Below are positions 41,800 to 50,935 of a stretch of 64,000 bases of DNA, piece after piece. A program made the translations under genes and the position numbers. The notes beneath the pieces were generated by a model, which was not told where the DNA came from, ran no database searches, and was given only the letters and a program-made list of their open reading frames with translations. Where the stretch lies: positions 186,001-250,000 of the forward strand of contig JAZKGQ010000006.1 in NCBI GenBank assembly GCA_040385825.1. The letters run 5' to 3'. Every line of letters begins with the position of its first letter. The first letter of the stretch is position 1. Source of the DNA: JANNNF01 sp040385825. Its GTDB lineage: Bacteria; Pseudomonadota; Alphaproteobacteria; Rhodobacterales; Rhodobacteraceae.

Positions 41800-43044
41800 A
41801 TGACACAAACACCCGAATTCCTCGCAACCGACATCGTGATCGCAGGCGGCGGGCTGAACGGCCCCGCCCTGGCCCTGGCGTTGGCGCAGGCCGGGTTTCG
41901 CGTGACGGTGATCGACAGCCGCCCCGCGCCGGACCGCGCCGCGCGCGGCTTTGACGGCCGGGCCTATGCGCTGGCGATTGCGTCCAGACGCTTGTTGACC
42001 ATGATTGGCGTCTGGCCCGCCGTGGCCGACCATGCGCAGCCGATGTTGCAGATCAAGGCATCGGACGGGGTGGCAGGCCAGGGCAGCGCGCCGTTTTTCC
42101 TGCACTTCGATCACAACGAGATCGAGGAAGGCCCGATGGGCTTCATGGTCGAGGACCGGCATCTGTATGCGGGCTTTCTGGCCGCGATGCGGGCGCAGCC
42201 GCTGATCACCCTGCTGCCCGGTGAAACGGTTGTGGCGCAACAGGTTGCAGGGCCGGGTGTCAGCGTCACGCTGGCCTCGGGTGCGGTGGTGTCGGGGCGG
42301 GTGCTGGTGGGCTGCGACGGGCGCGGGTCGGGCACCGCCCTGCGCGCCGGGATTGGCCGGGTGGGCTGGGGGTACGGCCAGACGGCGCTGGTCACCGCGA
42401 TCCGGCATCCGCTGCCGCACAACGGCATCGCGCATCAGTTCTTCATGCCCGAAGGCCCGCTGGCCATTCTGCCGCTGGCAGGCGGGCATCATTCGTCGAT
42501 CGTGTGGAGCACGTCGGACGCCGAGGCCGCCGCCATTCAGGCCCTGCCCGACGCTGCCTATCTGGCCGCCCTGCGCCCCCGGTTCGGTGATTTTCTGGGC
42601 GAGATCGCGCTGGCAGGCGACAGGTTCACCTATCCGCTGTCGCTGTCGCTGGCGGAACGGTTCGTGGCCGACCGGCTGGCGCTGGTCGGCGACGCGGCCC
42701 ACGGGGTGCATCCGATTGCGGGGCAGGGTCTGAACCTTGGGCTGCGCGATGTGGCGGCACTGGCGCAGGTGCTGGTCGAGGCCGCACGGCGCGGCGAAGA
42801 CATCGGCGCGCCCGATGTGCTGGACCGCTATCAGGTCTGGCGCCGCTTTGACGCAACGGCGCTGGCCTTGGGGATGGATACGGTGAACCGGCTGTTTTCA
42901 AACGACAACCCGCTGCTGCGCCTGGGGCGCGATCTGGGTATGGGCCTTGTCGGCGCCCTGCCCGGCCTGCGCCGCCGGTTTATCCGGCAGGCAGCAGGCC
43001 TGTCGGGCGACCTGCCCCGGCTGCTGGCAGGCCAGCCGATCTGA
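41800..43044 (+). CDS. UbiH/UbiF/Coq6-type FAD hydroxylase
   Basis: A 414-residue flavin monooxygenase of ubiquinone ring hydroxylation. DIVIAGGGLNGPALALALAQAG is the dinucleotide-binding motif near the N-terminus; FMVEDRHLYAGF and the second FAD motif ALVGDAAHGVHPIAGQGLN are family signatures. Which ring carbon it hydroxylates cannot be stated. The ATG at 41800 has a weak ribosome site, and an in-frame ATG at 41764 is an alternative. It is divergent from the amidase gene and convergent with fic. Confidence 0.9.
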   Translation: MTQTPEFLATDIVIAGGGLNGPALALALAQAGFRVTVIDSRPAPDRAARGFDGRAYALAIASRRLLTMIGVWPAVADHAQPMLQIKASDGVAGQGSAPFFLHFDHNEIEEGPMGFMVEDRHLYAGFLAAMRAQPLITLLPGETVVAQQVAGPGVSVTLASGAVVSGRVLVGCDGRGSGTALRAGIGRVGWGYGQTALVTAIRHPLPHNGIAHQFFMPEGPLAILPLAGGHHSSIVWSTSDAEAAAIQALPDAAYLAALRPRFGDFLGEIALAGDRFTYPLSLSLAERFVADRLALVGDAAHGVHPIAGQGLNLGLRDVAALAQVLVEAARRGEDIGAPDVLDRYQVWRRFDATALALGMDTVNRLFSNDNPLLRLGRDLGMGLVGALPGLRRRFIRQAAGLSGDLPRLLAGQPI

Positions 43045-43058
43045 CGGCGGCAAATCCG

Positions 43059-44216
43059 TCAGCGCGGTTCTTGCATGATTTCCAGCAGGGATGGGAACGC
43101 ATAGAGGCCGGGTGCGCGCCCCGCAGACGGTACAAGGACCGTCAGTATACCCGCCTCGACCAGCCGGTTGGCAAAACCGTTTGCCGTAGGTTTGGGGATG
43201 CCGGACTCGTGTGTAAATCGGTTGTTGCGGAAGATCGGGTTGGCAAAGATGAAGTTCAGCACGTCGCCAGTCCATTTCGATTTCAGCAAATCGCGCAGGC
43301 GCTCGCGCATCTGCTCATAGTGAGTCTGGATTCTTCCTACGATATCAATGTTTTCGGCTGCCTGCGATTGCAGGGCCGCAAGAAAGAATATGCACCATCC
43401 AGTCCAGTCACCATTCGCAGACACATTGCGCAGACGTTCGATGTATTCGTCCTTGTTGCGTTCAAAGTAGTCGCTGACAAAGAAATGCGGCGCGCTGAGA
43501 ACCCCCGTGTTCCACAGCATCAGCGTGATGAGCATACGCCCCACCCTGCCATTGCCATCCTCGAACGGATGGAGGGCCTCGAACTCGGCATGGGCGAGGG
43601 CTGTGCGCAAAATCGGATGCACTTTATCTGCCTTGATGAACTGAACCAGCGTCGCCATGGCGGGCGGCAGGTGTTCGGGGGCGATGGGGACGAAATCTAT
43701 GCGCTTGCGACGCCGATCACCAATGTAGTTCTGTTCGGTCTTGAACTCTCCGGGACGTTTTTCCGCACCGCGCCCATAGCTGAGCAAGGTATGGTGCGCG
43801 GTTCGGATCAGATGGTCTGATAGCGGATAGCCGTCCGTCATCTGCCGTTCCGCTTGCCGCAAAGCACGCGCATAAAGTGCCACTTCCACCGTGTCATTCC
43901 GCCCGACCGGCGAGCCGTCTGACTCAACCGCCTCGGCCTCCAACCGAAGCACCTCTTCCAATGTCGAAATAGTCCCCTCCATCCGCGACGACACGACGGC
44001 GTCCCGCGCACGCAGAGGGGCCAGCAGCAATTCGCTGTTTGGCAGGGCGCGCAGCAGGGTATCAAAGCGCGTAAGGGCGATTGCGGTGTTGGTCAGCGGA
44101 TTTATCAGCGCTTGTAGATCAAGATTTTCAGGTGGGAATGCACCCAGATGGTAGAAAACTGCCGCAGAGCAGTCATATGTTGTGTTGTGTATGATAATTT
44201 CTGATTTGCTGATCAT
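43059..44216 (-). CDS. Fic-family AMPylase-type protein with C-terminal winged helix
   Basis: A 385-residue protein. The Fic active site is HPFEDGNGRVGR (216-227). An N-terminal inhibitory helix motif [S/T]xxxE[G/N] is present as Ser76...Glu80-Gly81 (SSRMEGT), making it a self-inhibited class II Fic. The C-terminal 60 residues (FIFANPIFRNNRF ... TANGFANRLVEAGIL) look like a winged helix. Fic enzymes transfer AMP or other groups from nucleotides to target hydroxyls. The start at 44216 gives MISKSEIII. The gene and its upstream DNA are more AT-rich than its neighbours, suggesting acquisition. No antitoxin partner is adjacent. Confidence 0.92.
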   Translation of the reverse strand: MISKSEIIIHNTTYDCSAAVFYHLGAFPPENLDLQALINPLTNTAIALTRFDTLLRALPNSELLLAPLRARDAVVSSRMEGTISTLEEVLRLEAEAVESDGSPVGRNDTVEVALYARALRQAERQMTDGYPLSDHLIRTAHHTLLSYGRGAEKRPGEFKTEQNYIGDRRRKRIDFVPIAPEHLPPAMATLVQFIKADKVHPILRTALAHAEFEALHPFEDGNGRVGRMLITLMLWNTGVLSAPHFFVSDYFERNKDEYIERLRNVSANGDWTGWCIFFLAALQSQAAENIDIVGRIQTHYEQMRERLRDLLKSKWTGDVLNFIFANPIFRNNRFTHESGIPKPTANGFANRLVEAGILTVLVPSAGRAPGLYAFPSLLEIMQEPR

Positions 44217-44253
44217 AAAGTTTCTTCTGCATGAGATCGAGACACAAATCAAG

Positions 44254-44287
44254 TTGTGAATGGTTTTGGCTTGAAAACCATTCACAA
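44254..44287 (-). promoter_or_regulatory. Perfect 14-bp inverted repeat upstream of fic
   Basis: TTGTGAATGGTTTT (44254-44267) and AAAACCATTCACAA (44274-44287) are exact inverted copies around the loop GGCTTG, 38 bases upstream of the fic start. Further TTGTG words lie beyond it. The position suits an operator, possibly for the winged helix of Fic itself; a 5'-UTR hairpin is the other option. Confidence 0.65.
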
Positions 44288-44355
44288 GCGGCCTTGTGCA
44301 TGATGCCCCATACTCAAGCAATCTTGTGTATCGCCTTCACCCATATCCCAAATAC

Positions 44356-44383
44356 AAAAGGCCCCGGCGTTTCCACCGGGGCC
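44356..44383 (-). terminator. Terminator of pnp
   Basis: GGCCCCGG (44360-44367) pairs with CCGGGGCC (44376-44383). Read on the minus strand the stem is followed by TTTT. It lies 21 bases past the pnp stop and protects the fic region from read-through. Confidence 0.85.
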
Positions 44384-44404
44384 CTGGGATCGCTCAAGTA
44401 AGGC

Positions 44405-46534
44405 TTACGCCTCGGCGGTTTCGGTGATCTCGGCGCCGGTTTCCTGATCGACCATCTTCATGCCCAACCGCACCTTGCCGCGGTCGTCGAAGCCCAGGAG
44501 TTTGACCTTCACTTCCTGACCTTCCTTCAGATGCTCGTTCGGGTGGTTCAGGCGCTTGTTGGCGATCTGGGACACATGCACCAGACCATCACGCTTGCCG
44601 AAGAAGTTCACGAAGGCACCGAAGTCCACCAGTTTCACCACGCGGCCAGTGTAGACCTTGCCCTCTTCGGGTTCAGCCACGATCGACCAGATCATGTCAT
44701 AGGCCTTCTTGATGTTGTCGGCATTGTTCGACGCGATCTTGATGATGCCTTCGTCGTTGATGTCGACCTTGGCCCCCGAGACTTCCACGATCTCGCGGAT
44801 GACCTTGCCGCCCGAGCCGATCACTTCACGGATCTTGTCCGTCGGGATCTGCAGGGTTTCGATCTTGGGTGCGTACTGGCTGAACGCCTGAGCCGAGGTC
44901 AGCGACTTCGCCATCTCGCCCAGAATGTGCAGTCGGCCATCCTTGGCCTGTGCCAGCGCCTGTTCCATGATTTCCGGGGTGATCCCGGCAATCTTGATGT
45001 CCATTTGCAGGCTGGTGATGCCCTTTTCGGTACCGGCCACCTTGAAATCCATGTCGCCGAGGTGATCCTCGTCGCCCAGAATATCGGTCAGCACGGCATA
45101 GCGGCCGTCTTCTTCCAGGATCAGACCCATGGCGACGCCCGCGACCGGCGCCTTCAGCGGAACGCCCGCATCCATCATCGACAGCGAACCACCGCAGACC
45201 GACGCCATCGAGGAGGAGCCGTTGGATTCAGTGATCTCGGACACCACGCGGATGGTGTAGGGGAAGTCGGTTGCCGCAGGCAGAACCGCCTGCAACGCGC
45301 GCCACGCCAGTTTGCCATGGCCGATCTCGCGACGACCGGGCGACCCCACGCGGCCCACTTCGCCCACCGAATAGGGGGGGAAGTTGTAGTGCAGCAGGAA
45401 GTTCGAGCGGCTGTTGCCGTGCAGCGCGTCGATGATCTGCTCATCTTCGCCGGTGCCAAGCGTGGTCACGACCAAGCCTTGGGTTTCGCCACGGGTGAAC
45501 AGGGCAGAGCCATGCGTGCGCGGCAGGATGCCGGTTTCGCAGGTGATGGCGCGGACGGTCTTGGTATCACGTCCATCAATCCGGGTGCCACCATTGATGA
45601 TGTCACCGCGCAGGATCGACGATTCCAGCTTCTTGATCGCCGAACCAAGGTTGATGTCGGCCAGATCTTCCGGGGCCAGAGCGCCCTTGATGGCGGCAAC
45701 GGCATCGGAAATCGCGTTGGTGCGGTCCTGCTTGTCCTTGATGGCAAAGGCGGCCCGCATCTGGGTTTCGCCCGATGCCTTCACGCGGCCAAACAGCGCC
45801 GAATAGTCGGGGGCGCTGAAGTTGAACGGCTCTTTCGCGCAATCTTCGGCAAAGTCGATGATCAGGTCGATGACCGGCTGCATCTGGGCGTGGCCAAACT
45901 TCACGGCCCCCAGCATCTCGGCTTCGGTCAGTTCATAGGCTTCCGATTCCACCATCATCACGGCGTCCTGGGTGCCGGCGATGACCAGATCCAACCGCTG
46001 TTCGGGGTTGTTCTTCAGGGTCTGCATGTCATCGACAGACGGGTTCAGAACGTATTCCCCGTTCGAGAACCCGACGCGGGCAGCCCCAATCGGCCCCATG
46101 AACGGCACACCTGACACGGTCAGCGCGGCGGATGCGGCGATCATCGCGACAATATCAGGCTCATTTTCCAGATCGTGCGACAGAACGGTGCACATCACCA
46201 GCACTTCGTTCTTGAACCCGTCCACGAACAGCGGGCGGATCGGGCGGTCGATCAGACGCGAGGTCAGCGTCTCTTTTTCCGACGGGCGCGCTTCGCGCTT
46301 GAAGAAGCCGCCGGGGATCTTGCCCGCAGCATAGTATTTTTCCTGATAATGCACGGTCAGCGGAAAGAAATCCTGACCCGGCTTTGCCGCACGGGCAAAG
46401 GTCACGTTGGCCATGACGCTGGTTTCGCCCAAGGTGGCGATGACCGAGCCGTCAGCCTGACGGGCAACCTTGCCCGATTCCAGGGTCAGCGTCTCACGCC
46501 CCCACTGGATTGATTTTGTCGTTACGTTGAACAT
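44405..46534 (-). CDS. pnp: Polynucleotide phosphorylase
   Basis: A 709-residue 3'-5' exoribonuclease and degradosome component. Two RNase PH domains (about 1-210 and 300-540) are followed by a KH domain (EVIGSGGKVIREIVEVSGAKVDI) and an S1 domain (GKVYTGRVVKLVDFGAFVNF). AGAGGGA precedes the ATG. rpsO, which commonly sits directly upstream of pnp, is absent: the gene upstream is the divergent gpmI. The 287 bases between them show no further gene. Confidence 0.98.
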   Translation of the reverse strand: MFNVTTKSIQWGRETLTLESGKVARQADGSVIATLGETSVMANVTFARAAKPGQDFFPLTVHYQEKYYAAGKIPGGFFKREARPSEKETLTSRLIDRPIRPLFVDGFKNEVLVMCTVLSHDLENEPDIVAMIAASAALTVSGVPFMGPIGAARVGFSNGEYVLNPSVDDMQTLKNNPEQRLDLVIAGTQDAVMMVESEAYELTEAEMLGAVKFGHAQMQPVIDLIIDFAEDCAKEPFNFSAPDYSALFGRVKASGETQMRAAFAIKDKQDRTNAISDAVAAIKGALAPEDLADINLGSAIKKLESSILRGDIINGGTRIDGRDTKTVRAITCETGILPRTHGSALFTRGETQGLVVTTLGTGEDEQIIDALHGNSRSNFLLHYNFPPYSVGEVGRVGSPGRREIGHGKLAWRALQAVLPAATDFPYTIRVVSEITESNGSSSMASVCGGSLSMMDAGVPLKAPVAGVAMGLILEEDGRYAVLTDILGDEDHLGDMDFKVAGTEKGITSLQMDIKIAGITPEIMEQALAQAKDGRLHILGEMAKSLTSAQAFSQYAPKIETLQIPTDKIREVIGSGGKVIREIVEVSGAKVDINDEGIIKIASNNADNIKKAYDMIWSIVAEPEEGKVYTGRVVKLVDFGAFVNFFGKRDGLVHVSQIANKRLNHPNEHLKEGQEVKVKLLGFDDRGKVRLGMKMVDQETGAEITETAEA

Positions 46535-46821
46535 CTGTCGTTCCCTCTATGGAAGCCCTCACAGGCCCCTGCCCGTGTCTTCCGCTTGCATCGCGGCCCC
46601 ATTGCCGCCGCCCCCTATCCTCGTGCATGTGGCCGGGGGCATGGCCTCACGTCGCAGATTGCGGGCGGATACAGGAAAAACCGCCGATTGGAAAGCGGCG
46701 AGTTGACGACGCCTGCCGCAGCGCCACACAGGGCCGCGCCTTGCCCCTGCGGCTGTGACGACAGGTTGCCGCGCGCCATCTGCCCCGCTATCACACTCAA
46801 AACCACCCAGAGGTGCCCGCC

Positions 46822-48339
46822 ATGACCCGCAAACCCGTAGTTCTGTGTATTCTGGATGGCTGGGGCCTTGGCCCGATCCCCGAAACATCGGCCCCGGCAC
46901 AGGCCGATGTGCCAAATTTCAACCGGCTCTGGGCGACCTGCCCGCATTCCACCCTGATCACCCATGGTCCCGACGTGGGTCTGCCCACCGGGCAGATGGG
47001 CAATTCCGAGGTGGGGCATACCAATATCGGCGCAGGCCGGGTGGTGGCGATGGATCTGGGGGCGATTGATCTGGCGGTCGAGGATGGGTCGTTCGCGCAG
47101 AACCCCGAACTGCTGGCCTTTGCGGGGCGCGTCAAGGCCGCCGGGGGCCGGGCGCATCTGATGGGGGTGGCGTCTGATGGCGGGGTGCATGGGCATATCC
47201 AGCATGTGCTGGCCGCTGCCCGCGCGCTGGTGGCGCTTGGGGTGCCGGTTGTCGTGCATGCGATCACCGACGGGCGCGATGTGGCGCCGTCCTCGGGGCT
47301 GGGGTTCATCGAACAGCTTGCCGCCAACCTGCCCGACGGGGCCACAATCGCCACCGTCACCGGGCGCTACTGGGCGATGGACCGCGACAATCGGTGGGAC
47401 CGGGTCAGCCGAGCTTATGGCGCGATGGTGTTTGGCTTGGGGGCCACCGCCCCCGATGCAGCGACGGCGGTGTCGGCGTCTTATGCCATTGCCGAGACGG
47501 ATGAATTTCTGGCCCCCTCGGTGATCGGCGATTACATGGGCGCGCGGGACGGCGACGGGCTGTTCTGCCTGAACTTCCGGGCAGACCGGTCGCGCGAGAT
47601 TCTGTCGGCCTTTGGCGCGCCCGATTTTGCCGCCTTTGCCACCGGCCCCCGGCCCCACTGGTCGGCCATGCTGGGGATGGTGGAATATTCCACCGCCCAT
47701 GCCGCCTATATGACCACCGCCTACCCCAAACGCACCCTGACCAACACGCTTGGCGAATGGGTTGCCAGCCACGGGCTGACCCAATTCCGGCTGGCCGAGA
47801 CAGAGAAATACCCGCATGTCACCTTCTTTCTGAACGGCGGCCGCGAGGTGCCGTTTGACGGCGAAAGCCGCGCCATGCCGCAATCGCCCAAGGTCGCCAC
47901 CTATGACCTGCAACCCGAGATGAGCAGCGTCGAGGTCGGCGACCGTCTGGTCGAGGCGATCACCGCGCGGCATGACCTGATCGTGGTGAACTTTGCCAAC
48001 CCCGACATGGTCGGTCACACCGGCAGCCTGCCTGCGGCCATTCTGGCCTGCGAGGCCGTGGACCGCGCCCTTGGCCGGGCCTTGGCCGCCCTGGGCGCTG
48101 TGGGTGGCGCGATGATCGTCACCGCCGACCATGGAAATTGCGAGGTGATGATCGACCCGGTATCCGGCGGGCCGCACACGTCGCACACGCTGAACCCGGT
48201 TCCGGTGATCCTGGTGGGCGGGCCAGCGGGGGCGACTCTGCGCGATGGCGGGCGGCTGTGTGATCTGGCCCCGTCGGTTCTTGCGCTGATGGGTCTGCCG
48301 CAACCGGCGGAAATGACCGGGATCAGCCTGCTGAAATGA
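46822..48339 (+). CDS. gpmI: 2,3-bisphosphoglycerate-independent phosphoglycerate mutase
   Basis: A 505-residue alkaline-phosphatase-superfamily enzyme interconverting 3- and 2-phosphoglycerate using two Mn ions. LCILDGWGLGP starts the metal site, and the phosphoserine is Ser62 in PTGQMGNSEVGHTNIGAGR; RYWAMDRDNRWDR, FNFRADRSRE-like FRADRSRE, and VTADHGNCEVM follow. The ATG at 46822 follows AGAGG; a GTG three codons earlier is unlikely. It overlaps the envC-like gene as ATGA, opening a run conserved in Rhodobacterales. Confidence 0.96.
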   Translation: MTRKPVVLCILDGWGLGPIPETSAPAQADVPNFNRLWATCPHSTLITHGPDVGLPTGQMGNSEVGHTNIGAGRVVAMDLGAIDLAVEDGSFAQNPELLAFAGRVKAAGGRAHLMGVASDGGVHGHIQHVLAAARALVALGVPVVVHAITDGRDVAPSSGLGFIEQLAANLPDGATIATVTGRYWAMDRDNRWDRVSRAYGAMVFGLGATAPDAATAVSASYAIAETDEFLAPSVIGDYMGARDGDGLFCLNFRADRSREILSAFGAPDFAAFATGPRPHWSAMLGMVEYSTAHAAYMTTAYPKRTLTNTLGEWVASHGLTQFRLAETEKYPHVTFFLNGGREVPFDGESRAMPQSPKVATYDLQPEMSSVEVGDRLVEAITARHDLIVVNFANPDMVGHTGSLPAAILACEAVDRALGRALAALGAVGGAMIVTADHGNCEVMIDPVSGGPHTSHTLNPVPVILVGGPAGATLRDGGRLCDLAPSVLALMGLPQPAEMTGISLLK

Positions 48340-49487
48340 TCCGCCGCGCCGCCTTTTGCCTGTGGTTCTGTGCCGCGCCGGCCATGGCCGAAGACGTGGC
48401 AAAGATGGCGGCTTCGGCCTCGGCCAATCTTGCGACGGCGGTGGCGGCGCTGGAACAGGCGACGGAATCGCGCGACAGGGTGGCGTCCCTGACCCAGACC
48501 ATCACCGCCTATGAACAGGGGCTGGCCGTGCTGCGCGAGGCGTTGCGTCAGGCCGAACTGCGCGAGTCCACGCTGACCCTGCAATTTCAGGCCAAGCGCG
48601 ACCGCGTGGCACAGTTGCTGGGCGTGCTGTCCAAGATGGAAGCCGACCCCGGTCCCCTGCTGCTGCTGCACCCGACCGGGCCGCTTGGCACGGCACGGTC
48701 GGGCATGATGCTGGCCGATGTCACCCCCGCCTTGCAGGCCGAGGCTGAAGGCTTGCGCGCCGAATTGCAGGAACTGGCCGATCTGCGCGCCCTGCAACTG
48801 TCGGCGGGCGATACGCTTGGGGCGGGGTTGCAGACGGCGCAAGCCGCCCGCAGCGCGCTGTCGCAGGCCATATCGGACCGCACCACCCTGCCCAAGCGGT
48901 TTACCGAAGACCCCGGCGTTCTGCTGGGCCTGCTGGAAAGCGCCGATACGCTGGAATCCTTTGCTGCGGGGCTGGCCCTGTCGGAAACCGAAACCGGGGC
49001 GATCCGCGATTTTGCCGCCGCACGGGGCACGCTGCCGCTGCCGGTGCTGGGCAATGTGATCCGCATGCCGGGCGAGGCCGACGCCGCAGGCGTGCGCCGC
49101 CCCGGCATGACCATCGCCACACGGCCGCGCGCGCTGGTCACCTCGCCCTGGGCCGCAACCATTCGCTATCGCGGGCCGCTGCTGGACTATGGGCTGGTGA
49201 TGATCCTTGAACCGGGGGGCGGCTATCTGCTGATCCTGGCCGGGCTGGACACCGTCTATGGCGAGGTCGGCGAGGTGATCGCCGCAGGCGCCCCTCTGGG
49301 CCTGATGGGCGGGGCGGACGCCCCGGCCGCCACAGATCAACCCGCCGGTGCCGACGAGTTTATCGCCGGGACCACCGATGGCACTGGCGCGCAGGGCACG
49401 GAAACGCTTTATATGGAACTGAGGCAGGGGGCCGAACCGGTTGATCCGGTGGAATGGTTCGCAGCTACCGCCACTACGGGAGACTGA
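48336..49487 (+). CDS. EnvC-like murein hydrolase activator
   Basis: A 383-residue periplasmic protein: a signal peptide (MIRRAAFCLWFCAAPAMA), a long coiled coil (about 25-215) and a C-terminal LytM/M23-like domain. That domain lacks the His/Asp metal ligands of active M23 peptidases (LVMILEPGGGYLLILAGLD and LYMELRQGAEPVDPVEWF), as in E. coli EnvC, which only activates cell-wall amidases at the septum. It is coupled to gpmI by ATGA and stands 7 bases before ctpA. Confidence 0.9.
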   Translation: MIRRAAFCLWFCAAPAMAEDVAKMAASASANLATAVAALEQATESRDRVASLTQTITAYEQGLAVLREALRQAELRESTLTLQFQAKRDRVAQLLGVLSKMEADPGPLLLLHPTGPLGTARSGMMLADVTPALQAEAEGLRAELQELADLRALQLSAGDTLGAGLQTAQAARSALSQAISDRTTLPKRFTEDPGVLLGLLESADTLESFAAGLALSETETGAIRDFAAARGTLPLPVLGNVIRMPGEADAAGVRRPGMTIATRPRALVTSPWAATIRYRGPLLDYGLVMILEPGGGYLLILAGLDTVYGEVGEVIAAGAPLGLMGGADAPAATDQPAGADEFIAGTTDGTGAQGTETLYMELRQGAEPVDPVEWFAATATTGD

Positions 49488-49494
49488 GAGTAGC

Positions 49495-50844
49495 ATGAAG
49501 AAATTCGTGATGGCCGCCCTTGGCGGTACGGTTGCAGGGGCGCTGCTGACCACACAGGTAGCTGGTCCCCTGATCGCGCAAGAGGCCGACAAGACCGCCA
49601 ACACCTATGAACAGCTTGATCTGTTCGGTGACATCTTTGAACGCATCCGCGCGCAATATGTCGAGGAGGTGAAGACCGAAGATCTGGTCGAGGCCGCGAT
49701 CAATGGCATGCTCACCTCGCTGGACCCGCATTCCAGCTATCTCTCGGCCAAGGATTTTGACGACATGCGCGTGCAGACGCGCGGCGAATTCGGCGGGCTT
49801 GGCATCGAGGTGACGCAGGAAGAAGGCTTCATCAAGGTCGTCTCTCCGATGGATGACACCCCCGCCGACGCGGCCGGCATTCAGGCCGGGGATTTCATCA
49901 CCCATGTAAACGGCGAATCGGTGCTGGGCCTGAAACTGGACGAAGCGGTGGAAAAGATGCGCGGCCCGATCGGGTCCGAAATCATCATCACCGTGGTCCG
50001 CAAGGACGTGGCCGAGCCGTTTGACGTGTCGCTGATCCGCGACACCATCAAGCTGGTGGCGGTCAAGGGCCGGGTGGTCGGCAACACGGCGGTCATGCGG
50101 ATCACCACCTTCAACGACCAGACGACCACCGGCCTGAATGACGAGCTGAAAAAGGCGATCGAGGAACTGGGCGGGGCCGACAAGCTGGACGGCGTGGTGA
50201 TCGACCTGCGCAACAACCCCGGCGGGCTGCTGACCGAGGCGATCACCGTATCCGACGCGTTCCTGGACAAGGGCGAGATCGTCTCGACCCGTGGCCGCTC
50301 GCCCGAGGATGGCGAACGCTACAATGCCACCCCCGGCGATCTGGCCAATGGCAAGCCCCTGGTGGTGCTGATCAACGGCGGCTCTGCCTCGGCGTCAGAA
50401 ATCGTGACCGGGGCCTTGCAGGATCACCGCCGCGCCATTGTGGTGGGGACCAAGAGCTTTGGCAAAGGGTCGGTGCAGACGCTGATCCCGCTGAAGGGTG
50501 ACGGCGCGATGCGGCTGACCACGGCGCGCTATTACACGCCGTCGGGGCGGTCGATCCAGTCGCTTGGCATTTCGCCCGACATCGTGGTGAACCAGCCCAA
50601 GCCCGCCCCCGAAGGCACCGGCACCGAAGCCGCCGCCGCCGCCGAGGCCGAAAAAGCCCGGTCCGAGGCCGATCTGCGCGGCGCGATCACCAATGATTCG
50701 ATGACCGAGGACGAACGCCGCATCATCGTCGAGGAACGCACTCGTGCCGAGGAATCGGCCAAGCTGCGCGACGAGGATTACCAGTTGGCCTATGCCGTCG
50801 ACATCATCAAGGGCCTGACCACCATCGCCCCGCAAGAACCGTGA
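49495..50844 (+). CDS. ctpA: Carboxy-terminal processing protease (S41)
   Basis: A 449-residue exported serine protease. A signal anchor (MKKFVMAALGGTVAGALLTT) is followed by a PDZ domain (about 85-165; GGLGIEVTQEEGFIKVVSPM) and the S41 core with NNPGGLL, the nucleophile Ser in GGSASASEIVTGAL and Lys in GTKSFGKGSVQ. Its tail is rich in Ala and Glu. Such proteases trim periplasmic proteins, often with cell-wall hydrolases as substrates, fitting the EnvC neighbour. A strong hairpin follows. Confidence 0.95.
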   Translation: MKKFVMAALGGTVAGALLTTQVAGPLIAQEADKTANTYEQLDLFGDIFERIRAQYVEEVKTEDLVEAAINGMLTSLDPHSSYLSAKDFDDMRVQTRGEFGGLGIEVTQEEGFIKVVSPMDDTPADAAGIQAGDFITHVNGESVLGLKLDEAVEKMRGPIGSEIIITVVRKDVAEPFDVSLIRDTIKLVAVKGRVVGNTAVMRITTFNDQTTTGLNDELKKAIEELGGADKLDGVVIDLRNNPGGLLTEAITVSDAFLDKGEIVSTRGRSPEDGERYNATPGDLANGKPLVVLINGGSASASEIVTGALQDHRRAIVVGTKSFGKGSVQTLIPLKGDGAMRLTTARYYTPSGRSIQSLGISPDIVVNQPKPAPEGTGTEAAAAAEAEKARSEADLRGAITNDSMTEDERRIIVEERTRAEESAKLRDEDYQLAYAVDIIKGLTTIAPQEP

Positions 50845-50847
50845 AAC

Positions 50848-50883
50848 CGGCGCGGGGCGGGGGCAAGCCCCCGCCCCGCGCCG
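50848..50883. terminator. Perfect 17-bp GC hairpin between ctpA and rppH
   Basis: Arms 50848-50864 and 50867-50883 are exact inverted copies (CGGCGCGGGGCGGGGGC against its complement) separated by AA. T-rich sequence appears only about 10 bases later (GTCTTTCTT), so it may act as a partial terminator or as an RNA-processing barrier that sets the level of rppH. Confidence 0.7.
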
Positions 50884-50935
50884 TTCGCCCCGTCTTTCTT
50901 CTGAAAGCGCCTTTTCCCTTATCGCGGACGCAACG

